This document shows, in pieces, positions 24,696 through 33,759 of a stretch of DNA of 64,000 nt. The position numbers and the translations under genes were made by a program. The notes below the pieces were generated by a model. It was not told the origin of the DNA. It was given only the letters and a program-made list of their open reading frames with translations, and did no database searches. The DNA comes from Autumnicola musiva (GTDB lineage: Bacteria > Bacteroidota > Bacteroidia > Flavobacteriales > Flavobacteriaceae). Each line of letters begins with the position of its first letter. The stretch's first letter is position 1. The stretch is from positions 186,001 through 250,000 of the forward strand of contig NZ_JAVRHK010000002.1 of the NCBI RefSeq assembly GCF_031846585.1. Reading direction: 5' to 3'.

Positions 24696-27600
24696 ATGAA
24701 AAATATATTTACCACGCTGTTCATTATTTTAAGTACGGCCACGCTATGGTCCCAGGTAACCCCAAAATGGATACGTTGTCAATCCATTTCTCCCAACGGG
24801 CAAACTATTGTATTTACCTATAAAGGCAATCTTTACCGAGTGCCTTCTGCCGGGGGCGAGGCCAGGCAACTCACTTTTCATGATGCGCATGATTATATGC
24901 CGGTTTGGAGCAACAACGGTGATAAAATAGCTTTCGCATCCAACCGTTATGGCAATTTTGATATTTTTCTAATGGATGCCCTGGGTGGTCCGGCCGAGCG
25001 GCTTACTTTTCACAGTAATGATGAAAATCCTTATAGTTTTTCAGTAGATGATAAAAATGTGATTCTTGGTGCGGTGCGCCAGGATCTTGCCAGCCACAGG
25101 CAATTTCCCAGCGGTTCCCAGCCGGAGCTATATAAGGTGCCTGTGAAAGGAGGAAGGGTAGATCAAATGCTCACTGTTCCTGCGGAAGACGTGCAGGTAA
25201 GCAAAGATGGTTCTTTCCTGGTTTATCACGATAAAAAAGGAGGTGAAAACGAATGGCGAAAACATCACGTTTCAGCTATTACCCGCGATATCTGGCGGTA
25301 TGATATAAAAGCCGACACTCATAAAATGCTCAGCAGTTTTAATGGAGAAGACCGGCAGCCGGTTTTTTCCGAAGATGAAAAATCGCTATATTATCTAAGT
25401 GAACAAAGCGGAAACTTTAATGTTCACAAAATGTCTATTGATAATCCTGAAAAGCAGGAACAATTAACCAGTTTTGATACTCATCCCGTTCGTTTTTTAA
25501 GTTATGCAAACGGAATCCTTTCCTTTGGCTACGATGGTGAACTTTACACTATGGAGGAAGGGAAACAACCTGAAAAAGTAAATGTAAGTCTACGAACCCA
25601 GGAACAGAATAATCCGGATAAATACATCAGCATAAATGGAGACGTTGATGAAATGGCAGTTTCTCCAAATGGAAAAGAAATAGCTTTTATTGCCAGGGGA
25701 GAAGTTTTTGTGACTTCTGTTGATGGCTCCCTTACTAAAAGGATAACCAACACACCGGAACAGGAAAGGTTTCTGGCATTTACGCCAGATGGTAATGGGA
25801 TGGTTTACGCAAGCGAGCGTGAGGGAAAATGGAACATTTATAAATCGACAAAAACCAGAAAAGAAGAGCCTTTCTTTTATGCCGCCACCCTTTTAGATGA
25901 AGAAGTGCTGGTGAATAATGAAACGGATAGCTACCTGCCCTCTTTTTCCCCTGATGGTAAAAAACTGGCTTTTATTGCAGATCGCAGAATCTTGAGGGTA
26001 AAAGACATACAGTCCGGAAAAACCACCGATCTGCTTAACGCTGAAGATCTCTTTACCATGAGGGACGGGGACAAGTATTTTACCTGGAGCCCGGATAGCA
26101 AATGGCTGCTGGTGGATTGGAACAAACTGCTTAATAACAGTGAAGTTTTGCTGTTGGCTGCAGACGGCAGCAGGAGAGTGAACCTGACTGAAAGCGGGTA
26201 TTACGATTCCCATCCTAAATGGACTAATGATGGTAAGCAAATGATTTGGTTTAGCGATCGCAATGGATTAAAAAGTTATGCCACCAGCGGCAGGACAGAA
26301 GAAGATGTTTATTCTATGTTTTTTACCCAGGATGCGTGGGATAAATTCAATATGGGCGAAGAGGAATATAAACTGCTGAAGGAAATTGAAAAAGCAAACA
26401 GCCCGGACAGTACTTCAGAAAAGGCAAAAAAGAAAAAAGCAAAAGAAAAAGAGCAGCTTGTGGAAATTGACTGGAATGGCCTTAAAGATAGAAAAGCGCG
26501 CCTTACTATTCATTCCAGTTCTCTTAGTGACGCCGTTTTGTCCAAAGACGACGAAAAACTTTATTATCTGGCAGAATTTGAGGATAAAATGAACTTGTGG
26601 GAAACCGATCTTCGCAGCCGTGAAACGAAAATGATTATTAAGCTGAATACCCGTGGCGGAAGGTTAAGCTGGGATAAAGAAAAGGAAAATCTTTACCTGT
26701 TGAGTGAGGGCGAAATTTCAAAATTGAACCCCGGGGAAGGTGAGTCGGAAAATATTAAAATTTCAGGGGAGATGACTTATGATGAAGTCGCCGAGCGCCA
26801 AAATATGTTTGATCATGTTTACAACCGCACCAAAAATGTATTTTATGAGCCTACGTTTCATGGCAACAATTTGGATACACTGTATAAAGAATACAAAAAA
26901 TATCTGCCTCATATTGGCAATTCTTATGAATTTGCCGAAATGCTTTCTGAAATGTTAGGTGAGTTGAATGTATCGCATTCCGGAGCAAGATATAGCAGCG
27001 ATAAAGAAAATGGTGATGAAACAGCTTCCCTGGGCATTTTTAAGGATTTTCACCATACAGGAAATGGGATTCTTATTGAAGAAGTGTTGGATGGAGGTCC
27101 TTTAGACAAAGCTGCCTTTAATGTAGAGCCGGGGATGATTATAGAAAGTATAGATGGGGAAACCATAGCTGCAGATAAAGATGTGGCAGGCTATCTTAAC
27201 CGAAAAGCCGACCGTTTTGTGCTTCTCGGGATCTATAACCCTGAAAACAAAGAGAGGAAACAAATTACTGTTAGACCTGTTTCCTTAAATGAAGAAAGGA
27301 AATTGCTTTATGATCGTTTTGTGAAAATTAATGAGGAAGAAGTTGAAGAAAAAAGTAACGGGCAGTTAGGTTATGTACATATTCCGGGAATGAGTGATGG
27401 CCCCTATCGTTCAATTTTTGAAGATATGCTGGGCAAGTATCTGGATAAAAAAGCGGTTATAATTGATACCCGTTTTAACGGCGGAGGAGATCTTGTTGCA
27501 GATCTGGCTATGTTCTTTACAGGTACTCCCTTTATAACCTATGCAACTGCAGCTAAGGAGGTGGGAGGAGAGCCTACTTCCCGCTGGACTAAACCCACGC

Positions 27601-27932
27601 TTTCGCTGTATAATGAGAGTATGTATTCAGACGGGCATTGTTATGCCAACAGCTATGAGGCCCTTAATATTGGTACAACGGTAGGTATGCCCGTTCCCGG
27701 TACCTGTAGCTTTGCCGGCTGGGAAAGCCTGGCCGATGGCACTCGCTGGGGGATAGTTCCTGTTAGTGCCCGGGATTTTAATGGTGAATGGATGGAAAAT
27801 AATCAAACTGAACCGGATATAATTGTCAAAAATATGCCGGGGGTAATTTCTGAAGGAAGAGACCAGCAGCTGGAAAGAGGAATAGAAGAACTGCTGAAAG
27901 AGGTTTCCGGAGAAGAAGAGGTGAAAAAATAA
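24696..27932 (+). CDS. Tricorn-type S41 protease with beta-propeller and PDZ
   Basis: A 1,078-residue secreted peptidase (signal peptide 1-19, ending LWS-Q). A TolB/WD40-like propeller fills about residues 30-560, with repeated SPNG/SPDGKKLAF motifs. A Lys-rich linker (about 575-590) leads to a second propeller, then a core segment with catalytic His761 in GELNVSHSG. A PDZ-like domain (about 785-860) precedes the S41 domain (IIDTRFNGGGDLV), with the nucleophile Ser978 and Asp979 in MYSDGH. The H - S - D order and spacing match Thermoplasma tricorn (H746, S965, D966). It likely trims peptides in the periplasm. The amidohydrolase gene follows after 28 bp. Confidence 0.94.
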   Translation: MKNIFTTLFIILSTATLWSQVTPKWIRCQSISPNGQTIVFTYKGNLYRVPSAGGEARQLTFHDAHDYMPVWSNNGDKIAFASNRYGNFDIFLMDALGGPAERLTFHSNDENPYSFSVDDKNVILGAVRQDLASHRQFPSGSQPELYKVPVKGGRVDQMLTVPAEDVQVSKDGSFLVYHDKKGGENEWRKHHVSAITRDIWRYDIKADTHKMLSSFNGEDRQPVFSEDEKSLYYLSEQSGNFNVHKMSIDNPEKQEQLTSFDTHPVRFLSYANGILSFGYDGELYTMEEGKQPEKVNVSLRTQEQNNPDKYISINGDVDEMAVSPNGKEIAFIARGEVFVTSVDGSLTKRITNTPEQERFLAFTPDGNGMVYASEREGKWNIYKSTKTRKEEPFFYAATLLDEEVLVNNETDSYLPSFSPDGKKLAFIADRRILRVKDIQSGKTTDLLNAEDLFTMRDGDKYFTWSPDSKWLLVDWNKLLNNSEVLLLAADGSRRVNLTESGYYDSHPKWTNDGKQMIWFSDRNGLKSYATSGRTEEDVYSMFFTQDAWDKFNMGEEEYKLLKEIEKANSPDSTSEKAKKKKAKEKEQLVEIDWNGLKDRKARLTIHSSSLSDAVLSKDDEKLYYLAEFEDKMNLWETDLRSRETKMIIKLNTRGGRLSWDKEKENLYLLSEGEISKLNPGEGESENIKISGEMTYDEVAERQNMFDHVYNRTKNVFYEPTFHGNNLDTLYKEYKKYLPHIGNSYEFAEMLSEMLGELNVSHSGARYSSDKENGDETASLGIFKDFHHTGNGILIEEVLDGGPLDKAAFNVEPGMIIESIDGETIAADKDVAGYLNRKADRFVLLGIYNPENKERKQITVRPVSLNEERKLLYDRFVKINEEEVEEKSNGQLGYVHIPGMSDGPYRSIFEDMLGKYLDKKAVIIDTRFNGGGDLVADLAMFFTGTPFITYATAAKEVGGEPTSRWTKPTLSLYNESMYSDGHCYANSYEALNIGTTVGMPVPGTCSFAGWESLADGTRWGIVPVSARDFNGEWMENNQTEPDIIVKNMPGVISEGRDQQLERGIEELLKEVSGEEEVKK

Positions 27933-27960
27933 CAATTTTGCTAAACCGAATTATAAGACC

Positions 27961-29382
27961 ATGAAAATATCAGGATTTAAGAAGCTGTCAGGATGGACAT
28001 TTTTGTGCCTGTTAACCTTTACTCTTTCTTGTGAAGATGATAAAAAAGAAAACTATGATTTACTGATTTCCAATGTTAATATTATAGATGTGGAATCTGG
28101 TAATGTGGCAAAAAATCAGCTTATTTTTATAAATGGCGATAGCATTAGTAGGATTGATGATGCTTCAAATATGGATAAATATGAAGCTGGACAAAAACTT
28201 GATGCCAATGGAAAATATGTGATGCCTGGCCTGTGGGATATGCATGTGCACTTCAGAGGTGGGGATAGTTTAATTGAGGAAAATAAAAACCTGCTGCCGT
28301 TGTTTCTTTCCTACGGAGTAACTACAATACGTGACGCCGGTGGCGATATGACCCCGGAAGTTTTGAAATGGCGGGCGGCAATTGAAAAGAAAGAGATGGA
28401 TGGCCCGCGTATTTTTACTTCCGGTCCAAAACTTGACGGGGATAATCCTGCCTGGCCCGGTTCTATTTCGGTAACCAGTCAGGAGGAAATTAATGCAGCT
28501 TTAGATTCCTTGCAGGTACTGGGGGTGGATTATGTAAAAATGTACGATGGTAGTCTTACTCCTGAAGCATATTATGGAATTATACAGGAGGCCGAAAAAA
28601 GAGGTTTAAAAACCACAGGCCATATGCCATTGGCCGCAGATTTTATGAAAGCCGTTAATTTTGGCTTAGATGGGGCAGAGCATATGTATTATCCTTTAAA
28701 AGCTACTTCTCCTGTAGCCGATAGTCTTTCAGAATTGAATATGGGCTACGGGATGATGGATGAAATAATCAATACTTATGATCCTGTTTTAGCTGAAAAG
28801 GTCTTTTCAGAAATGAGCCGCAACGAAGTATTTATTACACCTACATTACATATTGGAACCACGCTGGCCGAAATTCTGGAGGTAGATCATACTAAAGATA
28901 CGGTGCTTCCTTTTGTTGGGAAGGGTATTCAGAGAACCTATAAAGGCAGAATTGAAGGGGCAAAAAGAGCGAAGGCTTCGGGTAGTACGATGCGGGAAAA
29001 AATGGAAGAAAAAAGTGCGGAAATGATCCGGCCAATGCAGGATGCGGGGATGAAAATTGTGGCAGGTTCAGATAGTGGGGCATTTAATTCTTTCGTCTAT
29101 CCGGGCGAATCACTTCAAAAAGAAATCTATGCGTTGGTGGAAGCAGGTCTTAGTCCGCAGGAAGCCTTGCAAACTTCGGTAATAAATGGGCCTGAATTCT
29201 TTGATATTTTGAATAAATACGGGGCGGTATCTGATGGAAAAACAGCAGATTTACTCTTGCTGAACAATAATCCGCTTGAGGATATTAATAATCTAAACGA
29301 CATCTTTGCAGTTATAAAAGCCGGAAAAGTTTACACCCGGAAAGAACTTCAGGAAATGCTGAATAATGCTTCAGGCAATTAA
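27961..29382 (+). CDS. Amidohydrolase-family lipoprotein
   Basis: A 473-residue predicted lipoprotein (lipobox LTLSC, Cys24) of the metal-dependent amidohydrolase superfamily. The first metal ligands are DMHVHFRGG (HxH, about residues 95-97). A probable carboxylated lysine lies in VDYVKMYDGS. Later His ligands are in TTGHMP and DGAEHMYY, and the Asp in VAGSDSGAF. This ligand set fits the imidazolonepropionase / Xaa-Pro dipeptidase-like branch, which includes imidodipeptidases. The substrate is unknown. Sitting behind the tricorn-like protease, it could finish dipeptides made by it (inference). Confidence 0.93.
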   Translation: MKISGFKKLSGWTFLCLLTFTLSCEDDKKENYDLLISNVNIIDVESGNVAKNQLIFINGDSISRIDDASNMDKYEAGQKLDANGKYVMPGLWDMHVHFRGGDSLIEENKNLLPLFLSYGVTTIRDAGGDMTPEVLKWRAAIEKKEMDGPRIFTSGPKLDGDNPAWPGSISVTSQEEINAALDSLQVLGVDYVKMYDGSLTPEAYYGIIQEAEKRGLKTTGHMPLAADFMKAVNFGLDGAEHMYYPLKATSPVADSLSELNMGYGMMDEIINTYDPVLAEKVFSEMSRNEVFITPTLHIGTTLAEILEVDHTKDTVLPFVGKGIQRTYKGRIEGAKRAKASGSTMREKMEEKSAEMIRPMQDAGMKIVAGSDSGAFNSFVYPGESLQKEIYALVEAGLSPQEALQTSVINGPEFFDILNKYGAVSDGKTADLLLLNNNPLEDINNLNDIFAVIKAGKVYTRKELQEMLNNASGN

Positions 29383-29496
29383 AAAAGATCTGAATTTATT
29401 GTCAGCAGCTCCATTACCATCGATATCAATACTAAGACTGAAGCCGAATTTATTGCTTTATGAAGTAAGCCATTATAAAAGTATTGGTAATCGTAA

Positions 29497-30396
29497 TCAA
29501 TTTGAAAAGCCCGAAGTACTTGTTGAAGGGCATGGATTATCACTCAAAAATTCTCCTTCAATTACTCCGTTTTCAGGGGAATTAAATGTAATCTCCCCGG
29601 AAACTGTGGAGCAATTTTCCCCCGTTTCCAGATTTTTTTTGTAACGGTGGAATCCCGTCCAGGTAACAGGAGCATTGTTTCCATAAATTCCGTTGGAAAA
29701 TTCACAAACGGTATATTCTCCCACAGTATTGCAGCTCTGCTGTAAAACAACCTCCGTGTCAATTAGAATTTCCAATACTGCTTGTATGGACATACTGTTG
29801 TTTCCATCTTTAGAAGTGAGCAGCATGTTAAAAGTTCTTTCGTCGTTATTAAGGGAGGTGCCATTTATAGAATCTTTCTCTTCGCAATTGGTACATTGAT
29901 ATGTTCCGGTAACCGGGGTAACAGTTTTATCTTCAGTCTCTTCCGAAGCTATTATAGCTCCAGATTCATTTTTAAAAACCACATCACTTATCACCGGCTC
30001 ATCATTCACGTCCAGTGAGAAGATAAAGGAGAAATCGGCTGAATCAAATGTGAGTTTGAAATTACTGCTTTTGCTTACTTCTTCTGCCCTTATAAGATTT
30101 GCACTAAAAACTTCTCCCGTTGGAAGAGTAAGGTTTGCTTCAGCAAAATAATCTGACTTTTCGTATTCAAAAGTAGATTCCGAAATTTCCAGGTCAAAGA
30201 TTCCACGGTACCTGGAATCTTGTGTTGTAAAAACTCCGCGGTAAATTGCGCTGGGCCCGTAATCATTATCTGCAGATGATCCTGTTGCAAATACTCCTTC
30301 ATCTGGTGTACAGGAAAAGGAAAGAATACCAAAAGCAAGTACTGCAATAAGTTGCAAAGATCTTGTAATTAATCGCGGTAGTGTTAAATTTTCCAT
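29497..30396 (-). CDS. Hypothetical lipoprotein
   Basis: A 299-residue predicted lipoprotein I do not recognise. The signal peptide (residues 1-29) ends with the lipobox LSFSC. The mature part is acidic and beta-rich, with two Cys pairs (YQCTNCEEKD; SCNTVGEYTVCEF) and a polar Ser/Thr-rich C-terminus. No catalytic motif is visible. I used the ATG at 30396 (MENLTLPRL) rather than the in-frame TTG at 30408. It is convergent with the amidohydrolase gene and is probably a species-level envelope protein. Confidence 0.82.
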   Translation of the reverse strand: MENLTLPRLITRSLQLIAVLAFGILSFSCTPDEGVFATGSSADNDYGPSAIYRGVFTTQDSRYRGIFDLEISESTFEYEKSDYFAEANLTLPTGEVFSANLIRAEEVSKSSNFKLTFDSADFSFIFSLDVNDEPVISDVVFKNESGAIIASEETEDKTVTPVTGTYQCTNCEEKDSINGTSLNNDERTFNMLLTSKDGNNSMSIQAVLEILIDTEVVLQQSCNTVGEYTVCEFSNGIYGNNAPVTWTGFHRYKKNLETGENCSTVSGEITFNSPENGVIEGEFLSDNPCPSTSTSGFSN

Positions 30397-30774
30397 AAGC
30401 AAATCCAAATTTCAAACAACATTTATATGTTTAATTAACAGCTTCTTATCAGGTTCAAAGTCTTTTGTAAAACAATAGCTTCTTTTCATTTTATGAAGAC
30501 TAAAATGGTTTTATCTAATTTTCAGTAAAATAGACTCTGAAATCTGGTGCAAGTAGCTATAATATTAGTTTAAATGCAAATTTAATCGATGAAATACATG
30601 TTAAAATTTTAAGATTACTTATCTGTAAGAAAACATGCTTAGTTGTACCTGCCAGGTAAGGGAAAGAAAAAATCGAATTACAGAACTTCTACAATTATTA
30701 TATTAGCTTCTCTTATTGATAATCCACTGGAAGCAGATTCAATTTTCCTCCTTAACTTGCCAAAAAATCAGCTT
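30397..30774. other. 378-bp AT-rich upstream region
   Basis: No RNA gene or protein motif is visible. The exporter frame stays open upstream to a TTG at 30643, but its first 40-odd residues look non-coding in composition. This stretch should hold divergent promoters for the hypothetical lipoprotein and the exporter; I could not pick a consensus pair with confidence. Confidence 0.4.
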
Positions 30775-32607
30775 TTGCCACGAAAAAAGAAATCTATAGA
30801 ACCTAACAAAATCAATCTTAGGGAAAGTTTTGCCTCACTGAAATTTGTACCAAGGTTTTTTAAAGAAATCAGGAAAGTTAATCCCTTGCTGTTTCACTCT
30901 AATGTGATATGCAGAGTCATTAATGCCAGTTTGCCGGTACTTATTTTGTATGTGGGAAAGCTTATTATAGATGAAGTGGTGGTGCAAATTGCCGCCGAAG
31001 AAAAAAACCTTGATCATTTATGGATATTGGTGGCGGCTGAATTTGGATTGGCAATTTTATCAGATTTGATCAGCCGCGGGATTAGCCTTAGTGATGCGCT
31101 GCTGGGAGACCAGTATTCTATTGATACCTCTGTTAGGATTATAAAGAAAACTTCAGAATTAAACCTGGACCAGTTGGAGGATTCCGAATTTTATGATAAG
31201 CTGGAGAGGGCAAGGCAGCAAACCACTGGCCGGGTAGCATTAATGTCCAATATTTTTACCCAGGGCGAGGATGTGGTGGTAATCCTCTCGCTTCTTGGCG
31301 GGGTAGTGGCTTATGAACCCTGCCTTATCATATTGTTGTTGGTGTCTATAATTCCTACTATTATAAATGAAATAAAATTTAGTGGCACCAGCTATTCACT
31401 GGCACGAAGCTGGACGCAGGAAAGGCGGGAGCTGGATTATTTGCGTTATGCCGGTGCAAGTGATGTTACCGCCAAAGAGGTGAAATTATTCGGCCTTTCC
31501 GGGTATCTGGCGCAGCGTTTTAAAAGCTTGTCAGATAAATACTATACCCAAAGCAGGAAACTTGCCAGGCAACGTGCCGGCTGGGGCTCTTTTTTTAATA
31601 TTATCGGCACCTCCGCTTATTACGGTGCCTATATTTATATTATTTTCAGGACGGTTGCAGGAGTGTTTTCTATTGGTACGCTGGTTTTTTTATCAGGAGC
31701 CTTTAACCGGTTAAGGTCTAAACTGCAGGGTTTTTTCACAAGATTTACCGCAATTACCGAAAGCGCTTTATACCTTCAGGATTATTTTGAATTTATTGAT
31801 CTATCTTTTGCTGAAAATGCTTCCGCAGAATGTCTGCCTTTGCCGGATAAAGTAAGTAGCGGATTCGAATTTAAGAATGTAGGCTTTAAATATCCTAAAT
31901 CTGAAAAATGGGTGGTCAGAAACATCAATTTTAAACTGAAGGCGGGGGAAAAGCTTGCTTTTGTTGGGGAGAATGGTGCCGGAAAAACAACGCTTATCAA
32001 ACTATTGCTTCGGTTTTATGAACCTACTGAAGGAGAAATTTTGTTGGATGGGATTCCCGTGAAGCAGTACAAACCAAGCGAATATCAGCAGTATTTTGGA
32101 GTGATTTTTCAGGATTTTGTAAAATTTGAATTAACGCTGCGTGAAAATATTGCTATGGGTGAAATTGAAGAAATTAAGAATCAGAAGAGAATCGATAGTG
32201 CAGCGCAAAAAAGCCTGGCGCAGGAAGTTGTCTCCGAATTGCCGCTGGGATATAATCAGCAGCTGGGGAAAAGGTTTAAAAACGGAAAGGACCTTTCAGG
32301 TGGCCAATGGCAAAAAATCGCTATTGCCAGGGCATATATGAAAGATGCTGAAGTTTTAATCCTGGACGAGCCTACTTCCGCACTGGATGCGCGGGCTGAA
32401 ACCGAAGCTTTCCAAAGATTTATTCAGCTTACGGAAGGAAAAACAGCGGTGATTATTTCCCATCGTTTCAGTACAGTTAGGATAGCCGATAGGATAATGG
32501 TATTAAAAGACGGTGCCGTTCTGGAAATAGGAACTCATGAAGAGTTGATGCAAAATGATAAGCTTTATGCAGAATTGTTTAATTTACAGGCAGCGGGTTA
32601 TAAATGA
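30775..32607 (+). CDS. ABC exporter, fused permease and ATPase
   Basis: A half-transporter of about 610 residues. The type IV exporter membrane domain (about 25-330) is followed by an ATP-binding domain (about 365-605). ATPase motifs are intact: Walker A GENGAGKTT (about 400), Q-loop VIFQDFVKFE, signature LSGGQWQK (about 507), Walker B VLILDEPTSALD (about 525) and H-loop ISHRFST. It should work as a homodimer. No ATG exists in the first 150 codons. In-frame TTG codons at 30775, 30757 and 30643 are the candidate starts. I chose 30775 because the alignable region begins just after it. The substrate is unknown. Confidence 0.9.
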   Translation: MPRKKKSIEPNKINLRESFASLKFVPRFFKEIRKVNPLLFHSNVICRVINASLPVLILYVGKLIIDEVVVQIAAEEKNLDHLWILVAAEFGLAILSDLISRGISLSDALLGDQYSIDTSVRIIKKTSELNLDQLEDSEFYDKLERARQQTTGRVALMSNIFTQGEDVVVILSLLGGVVAYEPCLIILLLVSIIPTIINEIKFSGTSYSLARSWTQERRELDYLRYAGASDVTAKEVKLFGLSGYLAQRFKSLSDKYYTQSRKLARQRAGWGSFFNIIGTSAYYGAYIYIIFRTVAGVFSIGTLVFLSGAFNRLRSKLQGFFTRFTAITESALYLQDYFEFIDLSFAENASAECLPLPDKVSSGFEFKNVGFKYPKSEKWVVRNINFKLKAGEKLAFVGENGAGKTTLIKLLLRFYEPTEGEILLDGIPVKQYKPSEYQQYFGVIFQDFVKFELTLRENIAMGEIEEIKNQKRIDSAAQKSLAQEVVSELPLGYNQQLGKRFKNGKDLSGGQWQKIAIARAYMKDAEVLILDEPTSALDARAETEAFQRFIQLTEGKTAVIISHRFSTVRIADRIMVLKDGAVLEIGTHEELMQNDKLYAELFNLQAAGYK

Positions 32608-32614
32608 ATAATGG

Positions 32615-32637
32615 ATAATGGATAATGGATAATTTAA
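32615..32637. repeat. Short tandem repeat AATGGAT x3
   Basis: Three perfect copies of a 7-bp unit lie just after the exporter stop, in a gene-free 200-bp stretch. Repeats of this kind are common intergenic clutter in Flavobacteriaceae. Confidence 0.55.
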
Positions 32638-32714
32638 ATCAGGAGATAAGAGCTAAGAAACAAGAATAGGAATGGAAAATTTGCAATTGTTTGCCGCAAA
32701 AAAATTGCAGTAAG

Positions 32715-32740
32715 TCTCCAGATTGGAGAATAACTTTTTC
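32715..32740 (+). terminator. Probable terminator after the exporter gene
   Basis: TCTCCA - GAT - TGGAGA hairpin, followed closely by ACTTTTTC. It is the only hairpin between the exporter and hydrolase genes. Confidence 0.5.
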
Positions 32741-32808
32741 TCACAGGAGGTGAGCCTCAAAATATTCCGCAACAAACAACAAACAACCGCTACCCACAAC
32801 TAAAAATA

Positions 32809-33720
32809 ATGAAAAAACATATTCACTTCTTTATATTCGTATTAGTAACAACTACATCAATTATGGCACAAGACCACACGCTTCCTCTATGGCCGAATAG
32901 TATTCCGAACAGCCAGCCTTCTGAAGAAAAAGAAAAAGCGGATAAGGGTGATATCTTATGGATAAGCAAGGTACAGGAACCGGAAATCCAGGTGTTCCTG
33001 CCGCCAAAAAACATTTCTACGGGCCAGGCGGTAATCATTTGCCCGGGCGGTGGTTACGAAGGTCTTGCTTTTGATTGGGAAGGAACACAAATTTCAAAAT
33101 GGCTGAATACCAAAGGAATCGCCGGGATTGTCCTGAAATACCGCCTGCCGTCTTCAGCTTCCGTAAAAGTCAGCCATGAGGCGCCATTGCAGGATGCACA
33201 AAAAGCGATGCAGCTGGTACGGGAAAATGCCGATTCCTGGAATATAAATAAAGACAAAGTAGGTATAATAGGATTTTCTGCCGGGGGGCACCTAGCTTCT
33301 ACATTAGGGACGCATTTGAATAAGGAGGATTCGGTAAATTCAAGGCCAGATTTTATGGCGCTAATCTATCCTGTTATTAGTATGAAAAACGGAATTACCC
33401 ACCAGGGTTCCCGAAATGCCTTATTGGGAGATAACCCTGATAAAGAACTTGTAGAGCAATTCTCTAACGAAACCAGGGTTTCAAAGGAAACACCGCCAAC
33501 TTTTATTTTGCACGCAACAGATGATGAATCGGTGCCGGTAGAAAATTCCATTCTTTTCTATAAAGCCTTAAAAGAAAATAATATTTATGCCGAAATGCAT
33601 ATTTATCCTGAAGGCGGGCATGGTTTTTCACTCGGCAACGGCAATCCTGTTTTGGAAAGTTGGCCAAAATTATTTTGCAACTGGTTAAAAAATATTTATT
33701 CCGAAGACAGGCAAAAATAG
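32809..33720 (+). CDS. Secreted alpha/beta hydrolase (acetylesterase-like)
   Basis: A 303-residue secreted esterase (signal peptide 1-20, ending IMAQ). The alpha/beta hydrolase core shows the oxyanion motif CPGGGYEGLAFDWEG, the nucleophile Ser in GIIGFSAGGHLAS, Asp in HATDDESVPVENS and His in PEGGHGFSLG, so the catalytic triad is complete. The closest familiar group is the acetyl xylan esterase / BD-FAE-like carbohydrate esterases of Bacteroidota. The substrate is probably an acetylated sugar (inference), but no polysaccharide utilisation locus surrounds it. Confidence 0.92.
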   Translation: MKKHIHFFIFVLVTTTSIMAQDHTLPLWPNSIPNSQPSEEKEKADKGDILWISKVQEPEIQVFLPPKNISTGQAVIICPGGGYEGLAFDWEGTQISKWLNTKGIAGIVLKYRLPSSASVKVSHEAPLQDAQKAMQLVRENADSWNINKDKVGIIGFSAGGHLASTLGTHLNKEDSVNSRPDFMALIYPVISMKNGITHQGSRNALLGDNPDKELVEQFSNETRVSKETPPTFILHATDDESVPVENSILFYKALKENNIYAEMHIYPEGGHGFSLGNGNPVLESWPKLFCNWLKNIYSEDRQK

Positions 33721-33759
33721 TAATCTTTCAAAATAAAGTTAATCCTCAAAAATATTGAT

